NCBI GenBank assembly: GCA_030685235.1
Contig: MU839084.1
Span: 604,225-668,224, forward strand
Direction: 5' to 3'
DNA length: 64,000 nucleotides
Source of the DNA: Copromyces sp. CBS 386.78
Taxonomy: Eukaryota > Ascomycota > Sordariomycetes > Sordariales > Sordariaceae
In this document: in pieces, positions 48,940 to 61,757 of the stretch
How positions within the stretch are numbered: the first letter of the stretch is position 1
How the letters are laid out: each line of letters starts with the position of its first letter
Notes under the pieces: model-generated
Told to the model about the DNA's origin: nothing
The model's database searches: none
Seen by the model: the letters and a program-made list of their open reading frames with translations, nothing else
Made by a program: the position numbers and the translations under genes

Positions 48940-51900
48940 CACCGTACCCGATGCCAGACAGAGACAGTCAGTCGGTGTCAGATCTTACCTTACCTTGTTC
49001 ATGATATTGTTTTGTATCACACAAGTCGCTAAGGACTAACGACTAACGTCCAGGTAGAGGCATCACACTTTCATTTCTCCATGTTAATTACCTACCCCTA
49101 CTTATCGTACTTGTTCAACAACGCCAATGTTGTGACACCCATCCCTTGCATTGGGGCGGTTTTGGATGGACAGAGAGAGAGAATGCCATGCTCGGGAAAT
49201 GGTGAATGAAACCGACAAGAATCCCATTCTCAAAGCCATGTGTCTCACTCACACTTTTCTTATTGCTGTCAACACGCAGCTGTCTGTTGTCATGTAGGGA
49301 ACTTCTGTCCAAAATCGACAAAAAAGAAGGTTTAGAAACAACAACCGAGCCGGTAGTTGTCAACGGGATGAGGAATGATGGGGAGGAGCGAAAGCATAGG
49401 TACCTAACCACGACGGCCCGGTTGGATTATCCAAGACATCTTGGGACCTTGGTGGCGGAACCCGTGGTGTGTGTATCAGAATGTGTGTCTTTCGGTTTGA
49501 ACACTCCGCTCTGCAAGGCTGAGACTCGGTGTAAGTACCTACTTGATCTGAACAAGACCCATCTCCTCCGTGAGGACTTGTGAGACCCTACGGTCTCATA
49601 CGTTGGATGACCTTTACTCTGAGAAAGACGAGAACTTGCCGCAGTTGAGTGCTGACCATTCGACCACCGTCTCGAGTTATACGCACCGAGTATTGGATGA
49701 TACAGCAAATACTACTGTACCAGGAAACGAAGGCAACTATACGCGGAAGATCTCGACTGATTCCCTGGCTTCCGTAGCACAGAACCTAGGCAGCGGTCCT
49801 CAAAAATCCCGGCGGACATAACCCAAAGGCCAACACTCAACCCATGTCTTTGGCCCTCGTTCTCAAAAACACCCAGCGGCTCCGACTCGCCCTCAATAAC
49901 TTACCTCTAGTGTCTGAACTCTCCAATCACGCGGGGCACTGCCCCCGGGACCTGTAGGTAGGTAAGAGTCCAGGTAAGATGAGATTCGGAAATCCATGAG
50001 TAGGTGTCACAGAGAGCAACACAGAAAGCGGCGAAGGAGCCATCTTACCCCGTAAGTTAGCCAGTCGCTGTCTTCTATTCATTGTTTGACAAAGCCGGCT
50101 AAGTTCTGTTTCTCCAAAGGCAAGAGATCGATGGCCATGTTAGAGGACTCCCAGAAGATGAGTAAGGAAGATCGATGAAGGACGTTGCCTCCATATCGTC
50201 GGATGTTTCAGCAGCCACGGGAGGGACCAGAGACGGACAGACGGACGGAAAGAAGCAGCGGGATTTAGGTAGTACCGAGACGGAGCATGACCGCGGAGCT
50301 GAAGGTTGATAAATGAACTTTGTCTTTGACATCTGCTATAACTGTGCCGCGGACGTTGATTGTGGCGAACATAGTAAGGGGTTGCTTAGTAATGCCCGAG
50401 TCTGTTACAGCATTGATAGGATGTCTGTCAGACTGGAAAGGTATTATTGCCTGCGAGAAAGCTCGTCAGGCTTTTTTTGCGTGGAAGGGTTGCGGGTGAG
50501 GACAATCCATGCCTCTCACATTTAACTCCCTCCTCCGCCTCACCCTTATCAGCCTGAGAGACATGCCTTTTCGTCTGTCGTCACACATGAGAAAGGTTCC
50601 GCTCCGAGCGTTTAGAGTTACACATGGTACTGGTCGGCCAGCAGGGTTTCTGACGCGCATTTGAACCCATGTGCCTTGACAGAGCTGAACTCAGTCTCTC
50701 CATCTTATCTCGATCTTATCTGTTATGGCGGGTTTCACTTTGAATACCCTACTTTGATGGTTTGAGACAGTTGCTTATCTGACTCATTCCTGCACAGAGA
50801 GTGTGTTCGTGCTGTTCGGAACGGGGCTGGATACCTAAGGTGTCCTCATACACAAGGTTGATTGAAACCTACCCCTTGGGGTAGGTAGGTACTTTACACT
50901 CGACGGGAGGTCACACGTAAGTGGGATGAAGAGAAACACAACAATCTTAACATTTGTTCCGAGGGGAAATTTTGAGTGTTACTCCGCCGATTGATGTATG
51001 AAGAATTTGGGGCTACATGTGCACAACTCCGCGGCTCCCGGTTTCCAGTTGCATCCGCAGAGCAGCGTCCAGAAGCATTGAACCCGCAGAGGTTCCTTCC
51101 TTACATAGACCCATCACCCTTATGGAAATTGGGAACTCGCGACTCAGACTGTCGGGTCGCTCCTTCCCCAGACTGGCAGTTGGAGGACACACAAGAAGGA
51201 GCGGAATGCAAGTGCCTCAAGACACTTCCTTCTGGCAAGGTAATTTCCTGCGGCTCAATATCCAGACTGACAAGTGCGCAATCCTGGACTCACTTGCCTC
51301 TCAACTTTCTAAGATGATGCTGTTTAGCGGCGGAGGCCTTGGAGTTGCTCCTGAAATCGAATACTTGAATGTTAGATCACCGGGCAAGACGGCCATGATT
51401 TCATACTGACGAGTTACAGCACGCCTACAACTTTGGACATCCGATTGTCTCTGTGTTCTTACACGTGTGGCTTCCTGAGTCCTGACTGGTATAATGACGT
51501 TAGGCTCTCCATGGTCCTTCGTGATAAGCTCAAAAACTCATATCCACTCGCCCTAGGAAGACGAAAAGCAGCCGCCTGTCTTGTTAGAGACGACGTCAAA
51601 ACAGGAGACAGATAAAGCTATCATCCTGATAGTGGTTATCCACGACATCACATCAAAACGGAAGTCTGACCCTACAAGCCCCATCTGAATCGAAGACGAT
51701 AGCTGGGTCGTTGAGTTACAATCCAACGATCCGGACTTTTGGCAACACTGAGCAGCCCAGCTTCGGTCAAATTTGTAAAGTGTTTGAGCGAAGCCAATCA
51801 TCAAGAACGGAAAGAGATATCAACTCCTTCCGGTTGAGGCTAGTACCATGAAGACGCCCAGCTCAAATTGACTCTCGAAAATCGATTTCTACTAATCTTA

Positions 51901-54594
51901 TGGGCCCATATGTGGCAGTCTATTGCGAATGTGTCGTTTGCTATGTTAAGAGGATCAGAGTAATGTGGTCCGGTAGGTACTCTTCCCTTTGGTGGTCTTG
52001 CTTGGGACCTACCATGTACTGATGTTGCCGAAAGGGTCGCGGGATCCACGAGCTTCTCATTGTTTGACGGCCAACGACATTGTGGTATGGCAAATCCATC
52101 CCAATGCAAAGAAGAGTTCGTAACGTCGTTCAAACTTCCTAATCTGCTGAGATGTTCTGACATCCAAACTCTATTCGCCTGACCGGAACAATTCATCCGA
52201 CCATCTGTGCTAATAGTAAGGCGTCACGCTTTCTACTGCTGATCATCATTAATGTTCCAGAGACTGGAGTTTGACTCCCGAGTATCGCAGTGTCTGTCTG
52301 GATCATGACTTGTGGTTGTGTGTGGCTGTGCCGACGATCAACCACACACCGCTTCATGCACTCAGTCAACAACAACCAGACGAGCCAGCCGTGGATTCAC
52401 TCCCTATCTAGTGGTTCCGCCATCATCGTATACCTTATACTTGGTGGTGCTTATATTGACAATGATATCAAGACAATCACGTGGATCAAGGTCCAGAAAC
52501 AGGCCCAATCCATTGCGTTTTCAGACTCCAGATGAGCTGGCTATTGACTATTACACTAACCTTACTTTCAGGTCGGGCAGCTTTGAGTAATTATCTGTCA
52601 GTCTGTGTCCAGTCGGCTGTATCGTCGTTATTGTTTGCTATCCTTTGACCAGGACGCACTTCCCCCAAACCCACAATGATTGTGTCCCTTTGTCTCAAGG
52701 ATCTGGCGGTCTGAGTATAGGTCTACCTAAATGCTCCGTCAAAACAATCCTTCTGCCTCGGTCATCTGGCAGACCGGTCTGGTCCACGGGTTAAGAACGT
52801 TGTTGAGAATGCCTTGGACATCGATGATAGGGCTGGTAGAGGTACCGATGGCTTCGGTAAGTACATGTACAACACGCCAGCGTACAGTTCTCTAGGCTAG
52901 CTAGGATACGTATCAACACCACGTTGTTGGTGTCTGAAACGAGTCCAGTACACGTGTACAGGGCAAGGTCCGTAATGGTCATGTTCCATTGCTTCTCGAA
53001 ACAATGCTTGTTCTCGCGTCGAAGCGCCGAACGCGGCACCCACAGTCGAGCGAGTTAAACAGCCAGACTATGGGAGGCTCTCTCGGTACGTCCGTGAGCC
53101 AGTTCGCAATCCCTGAATGAGCTAGCCGCTGCTATTATGACCGTCTGTCCTGCCTCTATTGACGGCTAACTCATGAGAGTATCTCATTTTTTAAGAGATA
53201 GACTCCGACTTATTCCACTATGAGTTGTTCTGCCCGATTATGTGACTGTGTTGTTCTCCGCCCTGGGTGCAGATGGCTTCGCCTTGGGCAGAGCGATAGA
53301 ACTTCCCCTGACATGGGATAGGAAAGTGGAATTCTCGTCTTTGGGCTCGGCGTGTCTTGAATGGGCTCAATTACAGGGCGGCTCGGCGGCAAAGACGGAG
53401 CACGGCACCGGGGTCGGCTCAGGGACTCCATTCTCTAGCCCAGTGCTATCGTTCTTGATAGCTGTTGATTTCACTTTCTCCGACGAGCAACTTCGTGGGA
53501 GCCGCCTTGGGCGCCTTGAGATAGCATTGGCGGATGCCGATCCCTTTCTCTAAGGTCTGAACAAGTGGTCGTCAAACTCCCAAAGCCGCGGGTCCTCTAC
53601 CGGTTTGGAGTACCGTAGATCATCTTGGTCCCCTAAGCCCCACCAAGCGCGGCCTCTCTGCAACCTGCGGACTGCGGCACCGTCACGGCATTGTGAATCC
53701 ACTCCCGACTTCCTTGGCTACGTACCTGCGTACCCACAAGGCACGATAGCCTCGACGACGGCAGTCGATGTTGGTGGGATATGTGGGGTCTCTCCGTGAT
53801 GTGGGCGCGGTGGGCGTTAGGACCGCCGTGGTACTGCCGAGCGCCGTCCGAGCCCTTCCATACCGGTAGTCCGTCGAACAGATAAATGATCCGGTACTTC
53901 TGTTGTACCTCGTGCACTTTCCCCCCACCTCCCGGGGCCCCAGTACCGCCGACTTTCTCGCCTCCCGTCTGGTCACTTGCCCAACAACCGAAGCCGAAAA
54001 TCAGTTTTCGCTACCCCCTTCCTGCGCCTGAGAGCCGGAACCGGCGTAGCGGTATACGTCCTCGTAAGGGTCGATGTCGCCCGCTAGCCACCTGGTCAAG
54101 GACTACTGTACCAATGCAAGTGGACGACAAGCGAGGGGAGGATTTTCAGGACCGGACGTGCCGGCACAGCCGGAAATTGTAAAACAGAGTTGCAGCTCTT
54201 TTGCAGGCAACCAGTTGCAGAGATAAGAGAAGGGGGGGAAGCGAATAGCGACAGTGATGGGTGGAGAAAAGATGGAAGTTGAAGGGCAAGATATGTAGGC
54301 TTTTGACAACCAGCACTAGCGATTATAGGGCCGTAAAAGCTCGTGATAAGGAGAACCAATCGTCGGACGACGGTTTACCAGCTTCCTTTGACAAACCTAA
54401 AAGGCGAGAGCGGAGCCGTTGGTTAGTGCCGTTGACAGAAGCCAGCCAAAAAAACTCGCCTAGGGCGGCGGAGCGTTGAAACAGAATCTCGAGATGTGGA
54501 TGGTCCGCTATCCTCGCGAGGACGCCGCCCACATCCACCCGAGCCGAGTTTCCACCGTTCCATGGAGACCGCTCGTGAGCCCGCCCACGCCGCG

Positions 54595-54621
54595 GCAGCA
54601 GCAGCAGCAGCAGCAGCAGCA
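54595..54621. repeat. (GCA)9 microsatellite
   Basis: Nine uninterrupted GCA triplets, in a region without a supported gene. Confidence 0.9.
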
Positions 54622-57600
54622 GGCCCCATCTCTGATAGTCGATACTAGAATACCAGCCCAATCCAGCAAAGCCAAGTCACAGAAGCATTGTCAACTGAAA
54701 ACCAAACAGCGGCCGCCCATTGGCAGAAGTTAGAACAGCAGGGCCGTCTACGCAGTTCAGCGTCTTCCACGATGGATCGAAAAGTGTCCCTGCGGCCTGC
54801 ACTGCTTTTGCGCTTGTTGCTTGGGAAGAGTGAGACGTGCCGAAGCCGAGACAGAAAGAGGGCTCCGTTGCATCGCGCCATCATCCTGGCTGGCCCTCAT
54901 CACAAGCCAAGCGTGGGACACCTTCAGCCTGTCGAGCCCGTATCGTTTGTGATGGAGGTGGGGGTTGAAGTCTGAACAGTGGTTTTTAGCGGACTGTAGC
55001 TGCCGCTGATGCTGGCCGCGCGTGGCAGGCAGGCCACTGGCCACCGCACGCATCTCCTTGGTGACTTGGATATGACACCAGGGGTCGATTATATCCGGTA
55101 TTCCAAAGGGACAACGTCGGTTCGTCAGTTCAATCGGTGTCTTGCAAGTTTCAAAGATCGTCGTCCCGTTTGACTTTGCTTCCACTTGAGGGATTCGTCA
55201 GCCAGCTTGTAAGACAACATGAAAGAGTTTTTGGAAACTTCCACACTAGGCACTAGATCGTCAAAACTGATTTGATCCCATCATTCCGATCCGCCTCGTC
55301 ACCACCATGGAAGCACACATGTGCAAAGAAGTCGATCGAGGCTTGCTTCACTTTGGAGGTCATGGGAGGCATGGCGAACATGGCTTCTGAGCCAAGAGAA
55401 AGCAACGTTTCCTTCGGTGAGCTCTTGACCGACAGTCAGTCCCCGAATAGGTAACCTTACGCACTTCCATTGGAGTGTTGCCCCTGGTGCCACGAGCCCG
55501 GCTTTCAGCGGTTGTCCACTGAAGCCTCAGGAGGGCGCCCTTATCCGTGCGTCTAGGTTGTTTCTAAAGCGCTAGGGCAATGCCCGTGCGCTTTTTTATG
55601 TTGTCCCAGCCCTGTCGACTCCAAGTCTCCAACCCATTTGTTTGGAAACCCCTTTCCGATGTTCACAAACATGTCTGGTCTTGTAAGTGCCATCACAACC
55701 ACTCTGTTTCATGCTCTAGTCGAGAGTGTGAACCATGAACTGTAAAAATGGAATTCTTACATGTCTCCCTTACACTTTGGCTTTGTGCCCAGGCCAAGAG
55801 GCCAAGAACCACAACAATGGGTTGTTTAAGTGTAAAGTTCAGCTTGCTCATCCAGAGCGCTTGGGATCTTCCGTCTTGGAGAGTCTTGGAGTCTTGGACG
55901 GCATTTCAGAATGTTTGAGTTTTTGATCATGACCGTTGAACCGCCAAGCTTGCCAAGACCAGATTTGGTTCACTTGTTCGATTCAATTTGATACTTTACG
56001 TTATGTGTTTCCTCAACAAGTCAACACAAGTGCGAAGCGTTTGGTTGAACCGGCCTAACCGGGAATGTCGGCTACTGCAGGAACGCGGACGGGACTTTTC
56101 AAGTTCATCAGGGGGGGGGTTGAGTCCATACCAAGATTTTCTTTTGCCGTTTGGTGTGGTGATATCGGTCCTTCCCATATGAGGGCACTATGTAGAACGA
56201 AAAAGCCGTGGGCATCTAAACATCCAGTGACCGGAGCTCAGACTTGATTTTAGAGACTGCTGACAGCCGAGCCGAAACCGTTGAAAGGGGAAAAAAGGCT
56301 TTCGAAACCCCGTGTGTTTGCAGGCGGTATCAATCCTTCGGGTGTACAAACACAGTACATCCTAGCTGGCAGGTTGGCTACCGGGAGCGGTAGCCGAAAG
56401 AGGAGGGATGTCAACCCTTTATTACATACCCTTTCGTTGGTTGGTTGTGCTTACTTTCAAACCCCAGGCCGTGGCTGTTTGAGGGCTTTAGCTTCACTTT
56501 CTCCCTTTCCCGCGTTGAATCCATAGAATCACAAGCTCAAAAGAAGGTTTGAGGATGTCGACTATGATAGATGTAGGGTGCCATGTGGTTGAAGTTTGAT
56601 GCTGTGGTGGAACTGTCGATCCCTCCACTGTAAGTAATATGCTGTCGCTATACCTTGCTGTCTTGACTATATCCTGCTCTCACTTACAGCGATAGTATTG
56701 CAAGTCCAGCTTTCATGTTCAATGACCCGATAAGTTCGACAGCAAGGTCGTAAGCTCTTGATGTGGAAGTCCCGAGGGATGACTTCACCTGCGGTACTGC
56801 GTGCCACTGCTGCTGAACCACACAGCTTTGAGGCGCCTGTTTCCTCTGAATGCAAGCCGTCTTTAAGTGCTTACCTACTGTTCCGATATCTGGGTGTGCC
56901 CATGCGGATGAGTGGGTATGCCCGTGGTTCGAATTCGGGAAATACCCTTACACGCGGTACTGTAGCAACGCAGTGATGATGGGCGGCGTCAGATAGAAGC
57001 ATGCGGGAAGTGGACGAAATCGTCCAGAAATGTAAATACTATACCTCTGTCAGATACCAAACAGGTAGCCACTCGTGAGCACCTCACGTTTCGGAAAGCT
57101 GACAGGCTGCCGTTCGGGATAGGCAGAGCGGCGGCAGCCATCCACACACCGCCTCTTGGACAGCCTTCTTACTGGAGAGGGGAACATGCATCGAAGGCGG
57201 CTTGGATTAACAGGTTAGTAGAGGCGCTTGCATTTTCACGAGAATTCGGGGCTTGCGGACCTCCCGAAACGGTCGTGTGAGTTGCCTTGTCTTCTCCCGC
57301 AAACCATTCCGGAGGGTTGGAAGCGGCTAACCGACAGCTTGACATCTGAATGTGACAGGCCGCCAGCTTGTGGTTGGCAGTGAGTTTCACACATGTGTCG
57401 TGGTACACTACCTGCTGTATCAGTGACAACTACGGCCATGGTTGGATGGGCTGGCTGGATTCCCTTGCGCCTGGTGACTGATCGGAATTGGTCACGGAAT
57501 GATGGTTCTATAGAAGTAGTAGATATCGGAACCGAGACGGCTATCATCTTCCTATGGCATTGAAATTCACACATCAAAGTTGGAAAGCCATAGGCAGCCT

Positions 57601-60487
57601 AGACCGAGCGACATGTTGATAGCTCATGGCGGGCACGAGTTGGAAGAGCCACTAATCGATGCCGTGCAACGGTGATGGAGTGTCCCAAGGCATCGCCGTG
57701 ACAAAAGTCGGAAACTGGCTCGGTGAAGGTCCGCTAGGATGTTCGTGATTAGCAGAAAAGTTAATGCTTGCGAGCTTCTAACACATATCACAAAGTTTGC
57801 TATAGGGTGCTGGCACCGTCAACTCAATTTATTGTTGCACTTTGAGGACAGTGTCTCTACTAACCGCATGAACTCGACCATTCATCAAATCAGATTCTCA
57901 CCATCAAGACGAAACAAGGGGTGCATCGCCTAGACGGGAGATCGAAATGCCAAGGCATCTTGGTGCCGTCTGGGGGCTGCGTGATGGACGATGGGCTTCC
58001 AATGCTTTATGGAGGAGTTACGAGATCACAACCACAAAGACTATGAAGTCCAAAAGAGGTGTGATTTTCTCCGGTCTTATCCCATTGGTTGAATCAATGG
58101 ACATTGCACGACAATTTTGAAGGAAAGCTGGTGGTAAGCGAGAAGCCATTCATTCATCCATCACACATCCAAAAATCGTGGTTTTGATGTGGGGGTCAGC
58201 ACGAGATACTTGCAGACGATGATATCTGACACTTTGAACCGAATTGTCAATCCAATGTGACTGGGCTTAAAACGCATACCGTGCCCTATGAAAGCTCGTG
58301 CGGATAAGAGCCTCCTCTCGGAGGAGCCCTAGAGGTAAATGAAGAAGTTTGGCCTGCCCCCGGGCTTGTGACCCATCAGTGAGCGAAAGCTGACGAGGAA
58401 AGGACCGAAAGGGATGCTCGGTCGTTGGACCAAAAGCGTCAACTGCCGCGTCTTACAGGCAGAGTTATCGTGACACGAAAGAGGCCGACCGCCATCAACA
58501 GCCGTTCAGATGAAGCAGGCCCAGCTCTTGGCGACGGGATTCTGCCTCAGTACCTTACATTACCGACAAGCCATCCAGATCGTCACCAGGTTCCTACTGC
58601 GTGTCATGCGTGAAGGCAACACAGCTGAGTGAAATCGGCCAGATTGCCTGGTGCCAAGCGATTGCCCATCGTCCACAACTTATCTAGACCAGCAAAAATG
58701 ACTTGCATGTTCTTGGCTGTGCTTCTTGTTTGACCGCGGTGAGACTGGCCAAGGAGTTGTTGAGGTTACAGCTCAGCTTTCTGTCGAGGAGAGAAACGAG
58801 GGGAGACAATGCCATGGTACGTAGGTCAGAAGGAGGCGGTCGACGCTGATCAAGCAGGTGAAGAAGCCTCGCCTCGTGTAAGCCTCCCTGACAAGAGTGT
58901 TCCACATTCCGCTCGACATGATCATCTGGTTCAAAGTAAGCACGATGAGGATTCAAGGGGAAGTGGTTGCGAGACTGTCCTCGGAAGCAAGAGGAAAATC
59001 CATTGTGTGTTGAGGAGCAGATGTAACATCAACCACGAGATGTAACCGGTCTCGACACACCCACCCGTGAAAGGCATCCACAACGCAATGGTAGGCACAC
59101 ACACACGCCGTGACCACTGTCGTCATGATACCAAAATTGCTCAGAAATAGGAGGCTGAACTCGACCCTCACGGCTGGGCAGCTGGCCTATCCATTGATGT
59201 CGGTGGTGGAATTCGAAACCTGTCCCTTCCTACCCACTTAGGACCGGGTATCCGCGTATACGGCTGTTGTATGAGACTTCAGCCTGACAGTTTGAATCCT
59301 CGCATCCCCCGGATTCTGGCTTGAACCGTCTTCAATTGAACCCCTTGGTTCGATCGATCCCATTGTGCTATTGTCCTACCAAAACTACACTAGTGTCAAG
59401 TGTCAACCCCGGCGTGGGAGTGGCCATGTACTGTAGCCGTGCAGCTGGGGACGGCGGTCTCGGATGTTGTAGGTATGTATTCAGGGTATTTTGAGAACTC
59501 CATCCGTCCTCATCATATGGCAACCCTGGCTCGCCTGGATGGGGGAAGTAAGGCGAGATGATCAACAATGGGGGTCTTGATTTCTTTTCGCGGTCCAGTT
59601 TTGGAGATGATGCAATGTTGTCCCTGGAGCCGAAACGAAGTTCCTGATTCCCCCCACGTCGTGGTCATACCTGTATCGACCAGCTACAGTAAGACCTTTC
59701 TGCGATCATGATGCTCCAACGGAACTGCAGCACTCTGCCAGCCTGCTGAACCGTCGACAAGAACGGGAAATGCAGGAAATCGGGGAGACCCCGCCCCATG
59801 GATGAACGAACAGCGATGACGCAGTTCGAGGTCTCGGAGGCTTGGCAGGGATCGCGCGCAGAAAATAGGCTATACCCACACATTGCCGCACTAGACGCCT
59901 AGGGCTCTCTCCATGGCATTTTCCGTTCGTTTTCAGGGAGCATCAGGAACCACTCTGCTGGATCAGCAACCCTCCATCCTCCTTCTGCTTCTGGGGCTCT
60001 GGACGTGCCGGTTGGACCTCATCCTATCATCACCGCACGCGCAATACCTTCGCCGATTCCACAGTGATCTGTCATGCCAGGTGCGCACTGCTCTGCAATT
60101 CCCGTACATACTTGTCAGATTAGAGGGTGGATATCTGGGTTTTTGGCTATACTCAATCTGGGTTAGCCGCCTAGCCCCCTAGATTACTGGATTCTGGGCA
60201 CCTTTGGGATACTCCAGCACCTCCTATACCTTTTAGGCGAATTAATTATATATATACTCTTCAATTAATCAATTCTATATGGTCACATTAGATAATTAAT
60301 AGTCCAATTTGCGTATTCACGATTAAAAGCACTATAATAATCGATATAAATAATATTTCTACGAAACTAATAACGTTAGTTATATCTCTATTAAAAGAAT
60401 ATACCGGTAAAACTATTATAGTTATTTTCAATACCCCTAACGAATAGTTTAATTAGTACGAAGCCTTTAAATAATTAATAGAAGTAA

Positions 60488-60606
60488 TATTATAGGGTAA
60501 TATGTGCTATATAAGCGTGCATTCAATATTCTATCTACCGAATAAAATATAGTTCTATCTTTTGGTGGTGTTACCAAGTAGGCAATGTACGCCCTTCTCT
60601 GTGACA
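60488..60606 (+). repeat. 5' LTR of the miniature retroelement
   Basis: 119 bp, starting TATTATAGGG and ending TGTGACA, with the TATATAAG box at about 60510. The same length as the 3' copy. Confidence 0.88.
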
Positions 60607-60667
60607 TTATGTTCTGTTCTGCAGTGCGATACATCGTGGGTTCAATTCCCCGCAGTGATAATGTTGT

Positions 60668-60690
60668 AAACGGTTTTCGGTAAACCGTTT
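60668..60690. repeat. Perfect 9-bp hairpin inside the miniature retroelement
   Basis: AAACGGTTT and AAACCGTTT around loop TCGGT, in the element interior. It lies shortly after a B-box-like GGTTCAATTCC (about 60636), which resembles part of a tRNA T arm. It could be a packaging or priming structure; that is inference. Confidence 0.75.
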
Positions 60691-60857
60691 GAGACTGATA
60701 TGTATTAACGATTATCGTATTGGAAAGTAAGGCTTTTAGGTGGTGTTATATAGCCTACGGCGACTGCAAGAGGCGGGAAGACAACTATAATACTGTGGAT
60801 CTTCTTAAGGGAGCGCCTCCTTAGGCCGGGAGGATAACGAATTAAGAAGGGAGGTAG

Positions 60858-60976
60858 TGTTATAGGGTAATATATATTATATAAGCGTATATTTAATGTT
60901 CTATCTACGGAATAGAATATAGTTCTATCTTTTGGTAGTATTACTAAGTAGGTAATGTACGCCCTTCTTTGTGATA
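60858..60976 (+). repeat. 3' LTR of the miniature retroelement
   Basis: 119 bp, starting TGTTATAGGG and ending TGTGATA, directly after the polypurine tract and directly before AGTAA. Confidence 0.88.
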
Positions 60977-61008
60977 AGTAATTAAAATTATAAAATTACT
61001 AAATTTAT

Positions 61009-61757
61009 AAGAAAGTCTTTTCGAATAGTCGAAAATGTCTTCCTACACAGTCGCCCCACCCTTCCCGCGCGCTAAGGTACGCTAATGTACCCTAAATATT
61101 TTTAAACCAATTAGATTGCTCGTATTTATTCTAAGTCTCTACGCTCCTATTCTTAGCGTTAGCAAACCGTACCGCGCCCGCCAAGCCCCCAGATTTCAAT
61201 ATATTATACCCAAATTTCGTACTAATTAGCTAATAGCGATTTATAGGTATTGTCGTATTGTATCGCTTCCTCCACTATTACTATTACTACCCTCCCTATC
61301 TAATTAACAATCGTTAATAGTCGTTAATAATCGTTAAACGATTTAATTGAACGATTTAATTAAGTGATTTAATTAAGCGATTTAATTGAGTAATCTCCTG
61401 TACGACCGTGTACGACCGTATTACTAAGTGCGTTGTAAAGTGCGTTGTAAAGTGGCTAATTTGGGTACATATTTAGATGTATATTTGGGTGTATATTTAG
61501 TATACATTTGGGTGCACATTTGGATGCACATTTAGGTAAGTTAGATATGTAATATTCTATAAAAGAATATAATGCTTAGATTTCTAGTGTAAAATCTATG
61601 AAAGAATACCGCTGCTAAGCTGAGTGTAGAGACTTAAATAGATACGAGCGATTTAATTAGCTTAAAACTTTTAAGGTATATTAGCGCGCGGGAAGGGTGT
61701 AAGTAGGTGGGGCGACTATATAGGAAGACATTTTCGACTGTCCGAAAAAACTTTCTC
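61009..61757 (-). mobile_element. hAT-like MITE, copy A, 749 bp
   Basis: Terminal inverted repeats of about 125-135 bp start AAGAAAGTCTTTTCG at the left and, on the other strand, GAGAAAGTTTTTTCGG at the right. AAATTTAT flanks both ends exactly (61001-61008 and 61758-61765), an 8-bp target duplication. The GC-rich block CCCTTCCCGCGCGC is kept in both ends. The interior has tandem CGATTTAATT-type units and GGGTGCACATTT-type units and no coding frame. Orientation is given relative to copy B, which is inverted. 8-bp duplications fit the hAT superfamily. Confidence 0.87.

Larger units (their letters stand above)
45315..60180. other. 15-kb region of normal composition without a supported gene
   Basis: On both strands the open frames are short, with no signal peptide, domain or believable splice-joined series. 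Besides the AT-rich array at 45370-45490 there is an AAC microsatellite (45751-45770), a G-rich tract (48914-48939) and a GCA microsatellite (54595-54621). TAGGTAGG-type motifs recur (for example near 49953 and 50881). I saw no rRNA or tRNA gene. Untranslated RNA genes cannot be excluded. Confidence 0.5.
60488..60976 (+). mobile_element. Miniature LTR retroelement (TRIM-like), 489 bp with target duplication
   Basis: Two 119-bp direct repeats (60488-60606 and 60858-60976) bound a 251-bp interior. The right copy starts TGTTATAGGG and the left one TATTATAGGG; the left ends TGTGACA and the right TGTGATA, fitting original TG...CA ends. AGTAA stands directly outside both ends (60483-60487 and 60977-60981), a perfect 5-bp target duplication. 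Each LTR has a TATATAAG box. A purine tract (AAGAAGGGAGGTAG) abuts the 3' LTR as a polypurine tract should, which gives plus orientation. By my count the LTRs differ at 16 sites, 15 of them transitions. No coding capacity. Confidence 0.88.

Noticed and set aside
60630..60660. tRNA-like T arm and B box (GGTTCAATTCC)
   Set aside because: No acceptor, D or anticodon arm can be folded around it; it lies inside the miniature LTR element, so it is not called a tRNA gene.
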